Origin: Lysobacter sp. yr284
GTDB taxonomy: Bacteria > Pseudomonadota > Gammaproteobacteria > Xanthomonadales > Xanthomonadaceae
Reading direction: 5' to 3'
Assembly: GCF_900107375.1 (NCBI RefSeq)
Contig: NZ_FNPT01000001.1
Location: 372,001-436,000 of the forward strand
Length of the DNA stretch: 64,000 bases
A model generated the notes under the pieces. It did not search any database. It saw nothing but the letters and a program-made list of their open reading frames with translations, and had not been told where the DNA came from. The position numbers and the translations under genes were made by a program. Below are positions 1 through 9,290 of this stretch, one piece after another (the first letter of the stretch is position 1; every line of letters begins with the position of its first letter).

Positions 1-903
1 ATTGCCCGGCAGGCCGAGGAACCGCGCCTGGTCCATGCTCGCCAGCAGCAGCGGCATGCCCGGGCGCATCTTCACCTTCCAAAAATGGATGCGGCCGAAC
101 TGCGCCAGCACCGCCGGGATATGGTCCTTCTCGCCGGCCGACACCGCGCCGCAGGTGAACACCAGATCGAAGGCGCAGGCGGCGTCGCGCAACGCGATCT
201 CGACCTGCCGGGGATCGTCGGGCAGGCGCGGCCACGCGGTCGGCTCCAGGCCGTCGGCGCGCAGCAGGCCCATCAGCAGTTCGCGGTTGCTGTCGTAGAT
301 CTGCCCGCGCTGCAGCGGCATGCCCGGCTCGACCAGTTCGTCGCCGCTGGTGAACACCGCCACCGTCGGCTTGCGCCGTACCGGCAGCGAGGACAGGCCC
401 AGCGAGGCGGCCAGCGACACCCGCGCCGGCGTCAGCGCCTGCCCGGCGCGCAGCACGGTCTCGCCGGCGCTCACGTCCTCGCCGGCGTAGCGCACGTGGT
501 GGCCGCGCTTGGCCGGCGGCACCCACACCTGCGCGCCGTCGACGCGCACGTTCTCCTTGATCGCGACCGTGTCGGCGCCGACGGGCAGCGGCGCGCCGGT
601 GGTGATGCGCGCGCACTCGCCGGCGCCCAGCGCCAGCTCCAGCGCGACGCCCGCGAACTGCTCGCCGACCAGGCGCAACGCGGTCTGATCGCCGTGCAGG
701 TCGGCATGGCGCAGGGCGAAGCCGTCCATCGCGCTGTTGTCGAACGGCGGCAACGACAGCGGCGCGACCACGTCCTGGGCGAGCACGCGGCCGTGGCAGC
801 GCGACAGCGCCGGGTGCTCGATCTCGAGGCGGTGCGCGGCGGCGACCTCGGCGGTCAGGGCCATGGCCTCGTCGAACAGCAGGCCGGTGGGGAAATCGGT
901 CAT
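1..903 (-). CDS. moeA: Molybdopterin molybdenumtransferase MoeA (3' end outside window)
   Basis: MoeA inserts molybdate into adenylylated molybdopterin, the last step of molybdenum-cofactor synthesis in the cytoplasm. About 300 residues are readable from the start at 903 to the left edge without a stop. The family landmarks are visible: an N-terminal stretch containing the PPFDNSAMDGFAL motif, a MoeA-type beta region with ITTGAPLPVGAD, and the MoCF-binding domain with FTSGDEL, YDSNRELL and a GAVSAGEKDHIP-like motif. It lies 106 nt downstream of mobA on the same strand, which suggests a small Moco operon. The C-terminal domain IV is outside the window. Identification is firm; only completeness is unknown. 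Confidence 0.93.
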   Translation of the reverse strand, partial: MTDFPTGLLFDEAMALTAEVAAAHRLEIEHPALSRCHGRVLAQDVVAPLSLPPFDNSAMDGFALRHADLHGDQTALRLVGEQFAGVALELALGAGECARITTGAPLPVGADTVAIKENVRVDGAQVWVPPAKRGHHVRYAGEDVSAGETVLRAGQALTPARVSLAASLGLSSLPVRRKPTVAVFTSGDELVEPGMPLQRGQIYDSNRELLMGLLRADGLEPTAWPRLPDDPRQVEIALRDAACAFDLVFTCGAVSAGEKDHIPAVLAQFGRIHFWKVKMRPGMPLLLASMDQARFLGLPGN

Positions 904-1009
904 GGCGGGCTCTTGGGTGCGGTGCGCGGCGAAGCCGGGACGGAAACCGGCCGGCACCGCGCGGGACGGACGACCGCGCCGGCGGGCCGGCGTCGGGCGG
1001 GACGGACGA

Positions 1010-1600
1010 TCACGCCGGCGGGTCGGCGAGGATGCCGGCCGCGGCCAGATCGGCGGGCGTGTTGAGGTTGCCCAAGCGTAGGCCAGCGAGCGGTGCCGCG
1101 GCCATGCCGATCCCGGCTTGCAACGCGCGCACCGCCAGCCGCCGTTCGGCCAGCGCCGGCGCCAGCGCGGCGCGCAGCGGCGCCAGCGGCCACAGCGCGA
1201 ACAACGGCTGCACGCCGTCGTCGTCGACCGCGTAGGCGCCCTGCCCGGCCTGGACGGCGGCGAGCGCGTCCAGCAGCCAGGGCCCGGCCTGGAGCGCGTC
1301 GACCGGCACCGTCAGCAGCCACGGCGTCGCGGCCGCCGCGGCCAGCGCGTCCAGGCCGCCGAGCGGGCCGAGATCGGGGCTGCGGTCGGCGACGGCGCGC
1401 AGGCCGTGTTGGGCGTAGCGCGGCAAGTCGCGATTGGCGCTGACCAGGGTTTGCCCGGCGCGCGGCGCGAACGCTTGCGCCAGGCGCAGCACCTGGAATT
1501 CGCCGTCGCGCCGCAGCCAGGCCTTGTCGCGCCCGCCCAGCCGGGTGGCGCGGCCGCCGGCGAGCAGGCCGAGGGTCAGATCGGCGGGAGCGATGGGCAT
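1010..1600 (-). CDS. mobA: Molybdenum cofactor guanylyltransferase MobA
   Basis: A 196-residue protein of the MobA nucleotidyltransferase family, which transfers GMP from GTP to Mo-molybdopterin to make the MGD cofactor. The N-terminal nucleotide-binding signature LLAGGRATRLGG followed by DK is clear at about residues 12-26. A central PDLGPLGGL segment and the C-terminal LRLGNLNTPADL match the family's 'N(I/L)NTP(E/A)DL' ending. The ATG at 1600 is preferred because the frame upstream is low-complexity and leads into a palindromic repeat element; another in-frame Met about 17 codons earlier is possible. moeA follows 106 nt downstream on the same strand, consistent with shared function. Confidence 0.9.
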   Translation of the reverse strand: MPIAPADLTLGLLAGGRATRLGGRDKAWLRRDGEFQVLRLAQAFAPRAGQTLVSANRDLPRYAQHGLRAVADRSPDLGPLGGLDALAAAAATPWLLTVPVDALQAGPWLLDALAAVQAGQGAYAVDDDGVQPLFALWPLAPLRAALAPALAERRLAVRALQAGIGMAAAPLAGLRLGNLNTPADLAAAGILADPPA

Positions 1601-1703
1601 GCGGTGCGCGGCGGAACTGGGGGAGGCGCCATTGTGCGCGCTCGGCGGCATCGGCGCTGGCGTCGGCGGTGCCGTCCGGCGCCGGGACGTTGATGGGAAC
1701 GCA

Positions 1704-1800
1704 AAGTCAAAATGGATTCCGGCTTTCGCCGGAATGACGGGAAGTGGAGGCGCAACCTCCAATCCGTCATTCCGGCGAAAACCGGAATCCATCTTGACTT
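1704..1800. repeat. Hairpin element of the ATTCCGG/CCGGAAT family, copy 1
   Basis: Two arms of about 37 nt (1704-1740 and 1764-1800) are inverted copies of one another. Each carries a palindromic ATTCCGGCnnnnGCCGGAAT-type core and ends in AAGTCAA/TTGACTT-like sequence. The 23-nt loop itself has GGAGG/CCTCC complementarity. The element fills most of the gap between the mobA start and the der stop (1601-1839), where no gene is seen. A second element with the same cores but opposite arm order lies at 27896-28002. Such MITE/REP-like palindromes are common between genes in Xanthomonadaceae. Confidence 0.85.
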
Positions 1801-1839
1801 CGCCGTCGTCGGCGAAGCGAGCCGAACCAACCGCCGCGC

Positions 1840-3240
1840 TTACTTCCCGCGCTTCACATGCCGTATCAAGCGCTTCTTCTTCGCCACCTGCCGCTCGGTC
1901 AGCACGTTCTTCTTGCCTTCGTACGGGTTGCTGCCTTCCTTGAACACGAACCGCACCGGCGTGCCGACCAGCTTGAAGCGCTTGCGGAAGAAGTTCTCCA
2001 GGTAGCGCTTGTAGCTGTCGCTGAGGGTGCGCAGGCGGGTGCCGTGGACGACGAAGGTCGGCGGGTTGATCCCGGCCGGATGGGCGAAGCGCAGCTTGGC
2101 GACGTGCCCGCGCACCACCGGCGGCGGGTTGGTCTCGTAGGCGATTTCCATCGCCTTGGTGACCTCGCTGGTGCCGATCTCGGTGGTGGCCGAGGCGTGC
2201 GCGCGGTGGATCGCCGCGAACAGTTCCTTCAGGCCCGAGCCGTGCTTGGCGCTGATGCGCACCGGCTCGGCCCACTCGACGAAGGCGAGCTTGCGCTTGA
2301 GCAGGTTCTCGGTCTGCTGGCGCTGGTACTCGGTCTGCCCGTCCCACTTGTTGACCGCGACCACCAGCGCGCGGCCGGCGTCGAGCGCGTAGCCCAGCAC
2401 GCTGGCGTCCTGGTCGGTCACGCCCTCGGTGCAGTCGAGCATGACCACCGCGACCTGGCACTGCTCGATCGCCTGCAGGGTCTTGATGATCGAGAACTTC
2501 TCGACCGCTTCCTCGACCTTGGACTTGCGCCGCACGCCGGCGGTATCGACCAGCCGGTACAGGCGGCCGTCGCGCTCCATGTCGACCGCGACCGAATCGC
2601 GGGTGGTGCCCGGCACTTCGGAGGCGATCATCCGCTCCTCGCCGAGCAGGCGGTTGACCAGGGTCGACTTGCCCACGTTCGGGCGGCCGATGAAGGCCAC
2701 GCGGATGCGGTTGGGGTCGTTGTCCAGTTCGGTCGTCGCGCCCTCCTCGGGCACGCGCGCCATCACCTCGGCCAGCAGTTCGTCCAGGCCCTGGCGGTGC
2801 GCCGAGGAGATCGCGACGGCGTCGCGGATGCCGTAGCGGGCGAAGTCGTTGATCGCCTCGCGCGCGTCGAGGCCGTCGGTCTTGTTGACCACCAGCAGGG
2901 TCGGCCGCGCGGTCTTGCGCAGCCAAGCCAGGATCTCGTCGTCCAGGGCCGAGGCGCCTTCGCGGCCGTCGACCACGAACAGCACCAGGTCGGCCTCCTC
3001 GGCCGCGGCGCGCGCCTGGCGCGCGGTGGCGCCGGCCAGGCCCTGCTCCTCGCCGGCGATGCCGCCGGTGTCGACCACCGCGAACGCGCGCTGGCCCTCG
3101 GGCCGGCACACGCCGTAGTGGCGATCGCGGGTGACGCCCGGCTCGTCGTGGACGAGCGCGTCGCGGCTGCGCGTGAGCGCGTTGAACAGGGTGGATTTCC
3201 CGACGTTGGGGCGGCCAACGAGGGCGACTAGCGGAAGCAT
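1840..3240 (-). CDS. der: Ribosome biogenesis GTPase Der (EngA)
   Basis: Der is an essential tandem-GTPase needed for 50S ribosomal subunit maturation. The 466-residue length is normal. Two complete G domains are visible: the first P-loop GRPNVGKS is at residues 9-16 with DTGG, and the second GRPNVGKS is near residue 185 with DTAG and the guanine-specificity motif NKWD. The C-terminal KH-like domain contains NPPTFVVHG and [17 protein letters not shown] and ends in a basic tail. The ATG at 3240 is chosen because the protein then begins immediately with the first G domain; a 29-residue upstream extension is low-complexity. bamB is upstream on the same strand, as in many gammaproteobacteria, but here an inverted-repeat element separates them. 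Confidence 0.97.
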   Translation of the reverse strand: MLPLVALVGRPNVGKSTLFNALTRSRDALVHDEPGVTRDRHYGVCRPEGQRAFAVVDTGGIAGEEQGLAGATARQARAAAEEADLVLFVVDGREGASALDDEILAWLRKTARPTLLVVNKTDGLDAREAINDFARYGIRDAVAISSAHRQGLDELLAEVMARVPEEGATTELDNDPNRIRVAFIGRPNVGKSTLVNRLLGEERMIASEVPGTTRDSVAVDMERDGRLYRLVDTAGVRRKSKVEEAVEKFSIIKTLQAIEQCQVAVVMLDCTEGVTDQDASVLGYALDAGRALVVAVNKWDGQTEYQRQQTENLLKRKLAFVEWAEPVRISAKHGSGLKELFAAIHRAHASATTEIGTSEVTKAMEIAYETNPPPVVRGHVAKLRFAHPAGINPPTFVVHGTRLRTLSDSYKRYLENFFRKRFKLVGTPVRFVFKEGSNPYEGKKNVLTERQVAKKKRLIRHVKRGK

Positions 3241-3249
3241 GATGGTTTT

Positions 3250-3534
3250 GGAACCGGGAATGAGGGGAATGGGAAACGGGCGACGCGGGCGGCGCGCCGC
3301 GTACGGGCCGGCGGGCCACGGGCGCAAACGCCGCCATAGTGCCAGAGCGGGCGCGAAGCTGCCTTCGCGCCCGCTTCGCCGGCGGCGCCGGCACGGCCGG
3401 CGAACCGGCCGCCGCGCCGCAAACGAACGGCCCGGAACGGCTCAACGCCGCCCGGGCCGCGATGCTTCAGGACGCCGGGAGAGGCGTCGGGGGCGCGGCG
3501 TCGCCGCCTTTCCCCTGCCCTCGTTCCCGGTTCC
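3250..3534. repeat. Inverted-repeat-bounded intergenic element between bamB and der
   Basis: This region between der and bamB has no convincing gene. Its left end (3250-3286) reads GGAACCGGGAATGAGGG followed by G/A-rich sequence and CGACGC. The right end (3498-3534) is an imperfect inverted copy, with GGAACCGGGAACGAGGG on the minus strand. The arms are about 37 nt with several differences and enclose roughly 210 nt of GC-rich sequence. The layout resembles a non-autonomous mobile or REP-like element inserted between two co-directional genes. It abuts the bamB stop codon by only a few bases. No other copy was seen in this window. Confidence 0.55.
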
Positions 3535-3540
3535 CTGCGC

Positions 3541-4785
3541 TTACTGCAGCTTGAACGCGGTCAGCTCGCCCTTGATGCTCTGCACGATCGCGATGCCGTC
3601 GACCACCACCGGGGCGGCCTTGAGCGGCTTGCGGCCGGCGCGGGCGCGGGCGGCGAACTCGCCGGTCGACAGCTTCATCCAGTGCACGTAGCCGTCGAAG
3701 TCGCCGACCACGGCGTAATCGCCCTGCACCGCCGCGCCGGTCAGGTCGCGGCGCGCCAGCGAGGGCTGCGACCACAGCGCGGCGCCGCTGGTCTTGTCCA
3801 GGCCGAACACGGTGCCGGCCGGGTCGGCGACGATCAGCTTGTCGCTGGCCACGCCCAGGCGGCCGGCGCCGCCGTGCTCGCTGACCCACATCGGCCGGCC
3901 GCTCGGCGCGTCGATCGCCACGGTCTGCTTCTTGAAGCTGGTCGCGTACAGCACCGAGCCTTCCAGCACCGGGGCGCCGTCGATGTCGGCCATGCGGTCG
4001 AGCTCGCTGCGGCCGTCGGGCTGCCCCACCGGGACGTCCCAGGTGGAACGGCCGTCGCTGGCGGCGAGCGCGCTGACGGTGCCGTCGTCGTTGCCGACGA
4101 ACACATAGCCCGGACCCAGCGTCGGCGAGCTGTTGCCGCGCAGCGACAGGATCGGCACGTCGCGGTTCCAGAACCAGCGGCGCTCGCCGTTGGCGGCGTC
4201 GAAGGCGGTGACGCGGCCGTCGTTGGAGCGCACGAACACCATGCCCAGGCCGATGGTCGGCGCGGCGATCACTTCGTTGGGAACGCTGGCGGTCCACTTC
4301 TGTGTGCCGGTGGCCGCGTCGAGGGCGATCACTTCGCCATCGAGGCCGCCGACCACGACCAGGCCGTCGCCGGCGCCGGGACCGCCGGACAGGCGGATTT
4401 CCTTGTCCTTCTTCTCGCGGTCCTTCTTGTCCTTGCGGGTCGGCACGAAGTGCCAGACTTCCTTGCCGGTCTGCAGGTCGTAGGCGTGCACGCCGCCCTT
4501 GATCGCCGCGGCGTAGACGCGGCCGTCGGCCACCGCCGGAGACTGGCGCACGCCGATGTAGTCCTCGCCCTTGCCGGCGTTGACCGACCAGATCTTGTCG
4601 ACCTTGACGCTGGCGGTGAAGTCGACCAGTTCGGTCGGCTCGTTGGGCTTGCCGTCGTCCTTCTTCTTGCCGCCGAACCAGCCCTTGACCGTCGAGCATC
4701 CGCTCAGGGCGAACGCGAACAACGCGGCGGTGGCGGCGACGCGCACGAAGGCGCCGCCGTGAGACCTTTTCTGGGCTTGGATCAT
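3541..4785 (-). CDS. bamB: Outer membrane protein assembly factor BamB
   Basis: A 414-residue lipoprotein of the Bam complex, which assembles beta-barrel proteins in the outer membrane. The N terminus has a short basic region, a hydrophobic stretch and a lipobox ending LSGC, with the lipidated Cys at about residue 30. The remainder is an eight-bladed PQQ-type beta-propeller, seen as repeated motifs such as GRVYAAAIKGGVHAYDLQTGKEVW and DGEVIALDAATGTQKW-like blades. The start codon at 4785 shares one base with the stop codon of yfgM (TAATG), so the two are probably translationally coupled. A KKKDDGK-like linker follows the lipid anchor. Confidence 0.95.
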   Translation of the reverse strand: MIQAQKRSHGGAFVRVAATAALFAFALSGCSTVKGWFGGKKKDDGKPNEPTELVDFTASVKVDKIWSVNAGKGEDYIGVRQSPAVADGRVYAAAIKGGVHAYDLQTGKEVWHFVPTRKDKKDREKKDKEIRLSGGPGAGDGLVVVGGLDGEVIALDAATGTQKWTASVPNEVIAAPTIGLGMVFVRSNDGRVTAFDAANGERRWFWNRDVPILSLRGNSSPTLGPGYVFVGNDDGTVSALAASDGRSTWDVPVGQPDGRSELDRMADIDGAPVLEGSVLYATSFKKQTVAIDAPSGRPMWVSEHGGAGRLGVASDKLIVADPAGTVFGLDKTSGAALWSQPSLARRDLTGAAVQGDYAVVGDFDGYVHWMKLSTGEFAARARAGRKPLKAAPVVVDGIAIVQSIKGELTAFKLQ

Positions 4786-5414
4786 TAAGACTTGGCCTCG
4801 GGCTTGACCGGCGTACCGCCGGCTTCGGTGAGCTTGAGTTCGAGCAGGCGGCGGCGCGGCGAGGCTTCGTCGAGCTTGGCCAGCGCGTCGGTGTATTCCT
4901 TGCGCGCCAGGTCCTGCTTGCCGAGCGCGAGCTGCGCGTCGCCGCGCACCTCGATCGCCAGCGGCTGGGTGGACTGGGCCAGCAGCTTCAGCGCCTCGGC
5001 CGGCTGCTTGGTCTCGACCAGCAGACGCGCCAGGCGTTGGGAGACGATCCCGGCCATCGCGGCGTCGTCGGTCTTGATTCCGCGCAGGGTGGCGATGGCG
5101 GCGGCGCCCTGGTTGGCCTCGACCTGCTGCTTGGCCAGCTCCAGCGCGGCCAGGGTGCGGTACATGCCGTCCGGCAGCGCCTTGACCTTGGCCTCGGCGG
5201 CCTTGTCCTTGGACTGGACCGCATCGACCGCGGACTGGTACTGGGCGGAGGCCTGCGCGTTCTGCTCGACCTGGTGGTTGCCCCACCACTTCCAGCCGCC
5301 GATCGCGGCCAGGCCCAGGGCGATGCCGCCGATCAGGCCGGCGCCGTTGGCGCGCAGCCAGGACAGCACGCGTTCGCTTTGTTCGTGTTCGTCGAGCAGG
5401 TCGTCTATCGCCAT
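4785..5414 (-). CDS. yfgM: YfgM-family tetratricopeptide protein (SecYEG-associated)
   Basis: A 209-residue bitopic inner-membrane protein. A cytoplasmic N terminus of about 23 residues starts MAIDDLLDEHEQ, a single membrane segment spans about 24-43 (GAGLIGGIALGLAAIGGW), and an Ala-rich TPR-like periplasmic domain follows. In E. coli YfgM associates with the SecYEG translocon and the PpiD chaperone, helping proteins move through the periplasm. It directly precedes bamB with a one-base TAATG overlap, the arrangement typical of gammaproteobacteria. The gap to rodZ upstream (165 nt) holds no gene; in E. coli ispG and hisS sit there. Confidence 0.9.
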   Translation of the reverse strand: MAIDDLLDEHEQSERVLSWLRANGAGLIGGIALGLAAIGGWKWWGNHQVEQNAQASAQYQSAVDAVQSKDKAAEAKVKALPDGMYRTLAALELAKQQVEANQGAAAIATLRGIKTDDAAMAGIVSQRLARLLVETKQPAEALKLLAQSTQPLAIEVRGDAQLALGKQDLARKEYTDALAKLDEASPRRRLLELKLTEAGGTPVKPEAKS

Positions 5415-5579
5415 GATGCGCCGTGGTTATGCTGCCTGGACGGCCCGACGCCGCGCGCAGCGCGGCAAACGGGCCGAACGGGCCATGAAGGAAACAGGCC
5501 GGAATCAGGTCGGGAAAACCGGCCGCAGCGCGGCCGGTCGGAAACCTGGAACGGAACGTTCGCGGACCCGCGGCGCGGG

Positions 5580-6404
5580 TCAGTCGGAGACCGGCGCGAG
5601 GGAACCGTCAGAGGATAGCGTAAAGCGCGCCACGTTCGCGCGGCTGAACGGCGTCAGATCGACCGGCTGGCCGGCGTTGAGCACCTGCACCGCCGAGGTG
5701 TTGCCGAGGCGGACGTTGGCGACTTCGCCAGGCGCGTAGCTGCGTTCCTGGCCGGCGCCGAGGATGCCTTCCTCGAGCTTGCGGCCGTCGTTGCCGACGA
5801 TCTGCACCCAGCTGTCGCCGCTGAACTTGAACGTCAGCGCCTGCGGCGCGGACGCGGCCGGCGCGGCCGGCGGCAGGCTCGGGCCGATCGAGGCGATCAC
5901 CGGGGTGCGCTGCGGCGGCTCGCTGGCCGGGCGCGCGGACTGCGCCGCATCGGCGCCGGCCGGCAATGCGGCCATGTCCAGCGACTGCACCGCGCTGTTG
6001 CCGGCCGGATGGCGGGTGGCGATCCAGATCGGCACCGCGATCGCCGCGGTCATGACGATGTAGACGGCGCGGCGGGTGGTCTGTTCGAACACCCGGCGGT
6101 AGCGCGGGGTGTGGGTGTGGCTGACCAGCTCCGACGGCGCGGTCGAGGCGATCGGACTGCCGACCAACTGCTCTTCCAGGTCGACCCCGAGCAGGCGCGC
6201 GTAGCTGCGCAACTGGCCGCGCACGAACACCGGCGCGCCGATGCGGGCGAAGTCGTCGTGCTCCAGCGATTGGATCGCGCGCGCGGGCATCTTGAGCTTC
6301 GCGGCCACGTCTTCGATCGACAGCCCCGCCGCTTCGCGAGCCTGTTTCAGACGCGCGCCGCAGCTTCCGCCGACTTCAGGCGCGAATTCGTTCGACTGCA
6401 TCAT
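5580..6404 (-). CDS. rodZ: RodZ-like cytoskeletal protein (HTH plus DUF4115)
   Basis: A 274-residue RodZ homologue. RodZ links the MreB cytoskeleton to the cell-wall elongation machinery and spans the inner membrane. Visible parts are a Cro/C1-type helix-turn-helix at about residues 17-80 (ARLKQAREAAGLSIEDVAAKL, then YARLLGVD), a single membrane segment near residues 110-130 (VYIVMTAAIAVPIWIA), a Pro/Ala-rich linker, and a C-terminal DUF4115 beta domain (FSGDSWVQIVGNDGRKL ... LTPFSRANVARF). Start choice is between GTG at 6407 and ATGs at 6404 and 6401; the ATG at 6404 overlaps the pilW TGA by one base and is preferred. Confidence 0.92.
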   Translation of the reverse strand: MMQSNEFAPEVGGSCGARLKQAREAAGLSIEDVAAKLKMPARAIQSLEHDDFARIGAPVFVRGQLRSYARLLGVDLEEQLVGSPIASTAPSELVSHTHTPRYRRVFEQTTRRAVYIVMTAAIAVPIWIATRHPAGNSAVQSLDMAALPAGADAAQSARPASEPPQRTPVIASIGPSLPPAAPAASAPQALTFKFSGDSWVQIVGNDGRKLEEGILGAGQERSYAPGEVANVRLGNTSAVQVLNAGQPVDLTPFSRANVARFTLSSDGSLAPVSD

Positions 6405-7255
6405 CACTTACCGCCATCCCCCGATTCGGAGCCCTGCGCGTCAGGGAACTCCGCCCTCATTCGCTGAACGTATCTCGCGGCGGCAGCCCTGTCGCCGAGT
6501 TTTTCTTCGATTTGTGACGCAGTCATCAGCGCTTCAGCTGAAATAGGCTCAACGGCCAGACGGCGTTCAGAAAATGCGCGCGCCTCGAAGGCCTTGCCCA
6601 GGCGCAACTGGCGCGCGGCCATCGCGCTCAGCGCGGTGGCGTTCTCCGGCTCCAGCGACAGCGCCTGGCGCAGTTCGCGCTCGGCGCGGTCGCCCTCGCC
6701 GGCGCGGTCGGCGCAGGCGCCGCTGTTGGCCAGCAGCACGGCCAGGTCGGTGTAGGACGGGTCGACGCGGGCGCGGTCGAAATAGCCCAGCGCCTGGCCC
6801 GGCTGCCGGTTGGCGCACAGCCACACCGCGTAGTTGTTGAGCGCCGCGCCGCGTTCCGGCGCCAGTTCGGCGGCCTTGCGGTAGTAGCCGCCGGCTTCGG
6901 CGCTCTTGCCGTCGCGTTCGGCCATCACCGCCATCACGCTGTAGGCCTCGGCCGACTTCGGGTCGAGCTTGAGCGCCTGGCGCAGTTCCTCGCGCGCCTT
7001 GGCGTCCTGGCCGGCCTGCACGTAACGCTGCGCGGCCAGCACCCGCGAGGTCGCGGCGGCCTGCCCGCTCGAGCCGCGCTGGTCGTTCTTGAAGTCGAAG
7101 GTGGGGCCGCTCGAGTCGGAGCCGCGGCGCTCCAGGTTGGGCTTGATGAAGGTCAGGCGATTGCAGGCGGCGGTGCCGGCCAGCACCAGCGCGGACAGGA
7201 CCAGGCCGCCGAGTAGGCGGGCGCGGGCCGAACGGATCGGCCGGTCAAGCGGCAT
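6404..7255 (-). CDS. pilW: Type IV pilus biogenesis/stability lipoprotein PilW (PilF)
   Basis: A 283-residue TPR lipoprotein that acts as the pilotin for the PilQ secretin in type IV pili. The N terminus is a lipoprotein signal with lipobox GTAAC (Cys about residue 31). It is followed by a Ser/Gly-rich linker and five or six TPR-like helical pairs, e.g. [24 protein letters not shown] and [24 protein letters not shown]. It overlaps rlmN by 11 nt upstream and rodZ by one base downstream, so this is a tightly packed operon. The rlmN-pilF-rodZ neighbourhood is the usual one for this family. Confidence 0.93.
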   Translation of the reverse strand: MPLDRPIRSARARLLGGLVLSALVLAGTAACNRLTFIKPNLERRGSDSSGPTFDFKNDQRGSSGQAAATSRVLAAQRYVQAGQDAKAREELRQALKLDPKSAEAYSVMAVMAERDGKSAEAGGYYRKAAELAPERGAALNNYAVWLCANRQPGQALGYFDRARVDPSYTDLAVLLANSGACADRAGEGDRAERELRQALSLEPENATALSAMAARQLRLGKAFEARAFSERRLAVEPISAEALMTASQIEEKLGDRAAAARYVQRMRAEFPDAQGSESGDGGK

Positions 7256-8570
7256 CGCCGATCTCCCCGCCGCGGCCCGCGTCCTGGTCGAGGCCCTGCG
7301 CCTGCAGGCGCTTGCGGAACTCGGCCTGGCGCCGGGTGCGGTCCAGCACCTGGCCCTTGAGCTGGCCGCAGGCGGCGTCGATATCGTCGCCGCGGGTGCG
7401 CCGCACCGGCGCGATCATGCCGGACTCGTTGAGCAGCTTCTGGAAGGCGCGGATGGCCGCGTCGTCCGGGCGCTCGAAACGGGTGCCGGGGAACGGGTTG
7501 AACGGAATCAGGTTGACCTTGGCCGCGTCCTTCATCTGCACCGCGTTGTCGAACTGGCGCAGCAGCCGCACCAGTTGCCGCGCGTGCTGCGGTTGGTCGT
7601 TGACGCCCTTCATCAGGGTGTATTCGAACGTCACCGAGGTGCCGCGCTTGCGCAGCGCGTAGCGCACGCAGGCCTCCATCAGCACGGCGATCGGGTATTT
7701 CTTGTTCAGCGGGACCAGCTCGCTGCGCAGCTCGTCGTTGGGCGCGTGCAGCGACACCGCCAGCGACACGTCGGACACTTCGCCGAGCTTGTCGATCATC
7801 GGCACCATGCCGGCGGTCGACAGGGTCACGCGCTTGTTGGCCAGGCCGTAGCCGAGGTCGTCGCGCATGATGCTCATCGCGCGCACGACGTTGTCGAAGT
7901 TCGCCAGCGGCTCGCCCATGCCCATCATCACCACGTTGGTGAGGCGGCGCTGCTGGTGCGGGACGTTGCCGAGGTGGCGCGCCGCGACCCACACCTGGCC
8001 GATGATCTCGGCGGTGGACAGGTTGCGGTTGAAGCCCTGGGTCGCGGTCGAGCAGAACTGGCAGTTGAGCGCGCAGCCGACCTGCGAGGACACGCACAGC
8101 GTGCCGCGGCCCTTGTCGGGGATGTACACCGCCTCGATCGCGTTCTTCGGGTCCATGCCGAGCAGCCACTTGTGGGTGCCGTCGGTGGAGGGCTTGTCGA
8201 ACACGACCATCGGCGCGCGCACTTGCGCGTTCGCCTCGAGCTTGGCGCGCAGCGCCTTGCCCAGGTCGGTCATTTCGGCGAAGTCGGTGACGTAGCGGTG
8301 GTGGATCCACTTCATCACCTGGTGCGCGCGGTAGCGCTTCTCGCCCAGGGTCTGTTCGAAGAAATCCTCGAGCTGGGTGCGGTCGAGGTCGAACAGGTTG
8401 GTCTTGCCGTTGTCGGGCACGGCGGCGGCGGGTTTGGCCGCCGCCGTGGCCGGAACCGCTGCGACGGCGTCCGCGGCCGCATCGACGCGCACGGCGTCGA
8501 TGGGCTCGTTCCCTGCGGCCTGCGCGTCGGCGGCGGAAGGGGCGTCGATGTTGTCGCGGATATCGTTCAC
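7245..8570 (-). CDS. rlmN: 23S rRNA (adenine2503-C2)/tRNA (adenine37-C2)-methyltransferase RlmN
   Basis: Radical-SAM enzyme that methylates C2 of A2503 in 23S rRNA and A37 of some tRNAs. The 441 residues contain the Cx3Cx2C iron-sulfur motif at C166, C170 and C173, a downstream [12 protein letters not shown] motif, and the conserved methyl-accepting Cys at about residue 401 in a [12 protein letters not shown] context. The first ~55 residues are an Ala/Pro/Asp-rich extension, longer than in E. coli RlmN. The start is GTG at 8570; no plausible in-frame ATG precedes the RlmN core, whose first internal Met is near residue 86. The 3' end overlaps pilW by 11 nt. Confidence 0.96.
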   Translation of the reverse strand: MNDIRDNIDAPSAADAQAAGNEPIDAVRVDAAADAVAAVPATAAAKPAAAVPDNGKTNLFDLDRTQLEDFFEQTLGEKRYRAHQVMKWIHHRYVTDFAEMTDLGKALRAKLEANAQVRAPMVVFDKPSTDGTHKWLLGMDPKNAIEAVYIPDKGRGTLCVSSQVGCALNCQFCSTATQGFNRNLSTAEIIGQVWVAARHLGNVPHQQRRLTNVVMMGMGEPLANFDNVVRAMSIMRDDLGYGLANKRVTLSTAGMVPMIDKLGEVSDVSLAVSLHAPNDELRSELVPLNKKYPIAVLMEACVRYALRKRGTSVTFEYTLMKGVNDQPQHARQLVRLLRQFDNAVQMKDAAKVNLIPFNPFPGTRFERPDDAAIRAFQKLLNESGMIAPVRRTRGDDIDAACGQLKGQVLDRTRRQAEFRKRLQAQGLDQDAGRGGEIGDAA

Positions 8571-8609
8571 TGCGGTCTCGTGTTTGCTGCTGCGCTCAGC
8601 GCCTGGCGA

Positions 8610-9035
8610 TCAGCGCGCGTAGACGTCGGTGGCCGGGAAGAAGTACGCGATCTCGATCGCGGCGTTCTCCAGGCTGTCCGAACCGTGCACGGCGTTGGCG
8701 TCGATGCTGTCGGCGAAGTCGGCGCGGATGGTGCCCGGCGCGGCGTCCTTCGGGTTGGTGGCGCCCATCAGGTCGCGGTGCTTGAGCACGGCGTTGTCGC
8801 CCTGCAACGCCTGGATCATCACCGGGCCGCTGATCATGAACTCGACCAGCGCGGCGAAAAACGGACGTTCGCGGTGGACGGCGTAGAAACCTTCCGCTTC
8901 CTGCTTCGACAGGTGCTTCATCTTGGCGGCGACGACCTTGAGGCCGGCCTTCTCGAAGCGGGTGTAGATCTCGCCGACCACGTTCTTGGCGACGGCGTCG
9001 GGCTTGATGATGGACAGGGTGCGCTCCAGCGCCAT
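8610..9035 (-). CDS. ndk: Nucleoside diphosphate kinase
   Basis: A 141-residue enzyme that transfers the gamma-phosphate of ATP to nucleoside diphosphates through a phospho-histidine. The whole family pattern is visible: [12 protein letters not shown] at the start, the active-site His117 in NAVHGSDS, and [10 protein letters not shown] at the end. A ribosome-binding site GGAGAG lies six to eleven bases before the ATG at 9035. rlmN follows 39 nt downstream, the conserved ndk-rlmN order. A GC-rich hairpin with a T-tract on the minus strand lies 53-76 nt upstream of the start. Confidence 0.98.
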   Translation of the reverse strand: MALERTLSIIKPDAVAKNVVGEIYTRFEKAGLKVVAAKMKHLSKQEAEGFYAVHRERPFFAALVEFMISGPVMIQALQGDNAVLKHRDLMGATNPKDAAPGTIRADFADSIDANAVHGSDSLENAAIEIAYFFPATDVYAR

Positions 9036-9087
9036 GGAATCTCTCCGGGTAGGCGGGCCGCTTGCGGTCGGCCCTGAGAATAACAGA

Positions 9088-9111
9088 AAACCCGCGACGG
9101 GACGCGGGTTT
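9088..9111 (-). terminator. Terminator- or attenuator-like hairpin upstream of ndk
   Basis: On the minus strand AAACCCGCG, a 6-nt loop and CGCGGGTTT form a 9-bp stem followed by TTTCTGTTATT-like sequence. It sits between the ndk start (9035) and the divergent TetR gene. It could terminate a short leader or small RNA transcribed toward ndk, or act as an attenuator. Its role is inference. Confidence 0.45.
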
Positions 9112-9274
9112 AGCCGATATGGCTGCGGTAATTCTACATGCAAGCGCGGCGATTCGGGAGTGGGCGCGACGGCCGACGCGGCGATTTCCCGCCCTGCCCG
9201 GCTTTGCCGTTCGCCGCCGTCGGCGGCCCGACATACGCCACCGGATTGACCGCGGCCCGGCGCCCGGACTAGCA

Positions 9275-9290
9275 TCAAACAAGCGTTTGA
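9275..9290. promoter_or_regulatory. PsrA-type operator upstream of the TetR regulator
   Basis: A perfect palindrome, TCAAAC-AAGC-GTTTGA. It matches exactly the binding consensus described for Pseudomonas PsrA, (G/C)AAAC(N2-4)GTTTG(C/G). It lies 42 nt before the preferred start of the adjacent PsrA-like gene, so autoregulation is likely. No second copy is seen in the 187 nt before the fadB-like gene, suggesting that control of beta-oxidation runs through this one site. That last point is inference. Confidence 0.75.

Noticed and set aside
900-1322. A 140-residue minus-strand frame overlapping mobA.
   Set aside because: Low-complexity Ala/Arg/Gly-rich sequence in a different frame from both MobA and MoeA.
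1010-3445. An 811-residue minus-strand frame joining a stretch over der to mobA.
   Set aside because: Only its last 196 residues (MobA) are meaningful; the first part is an out-of-frame read of der and a palindrome.
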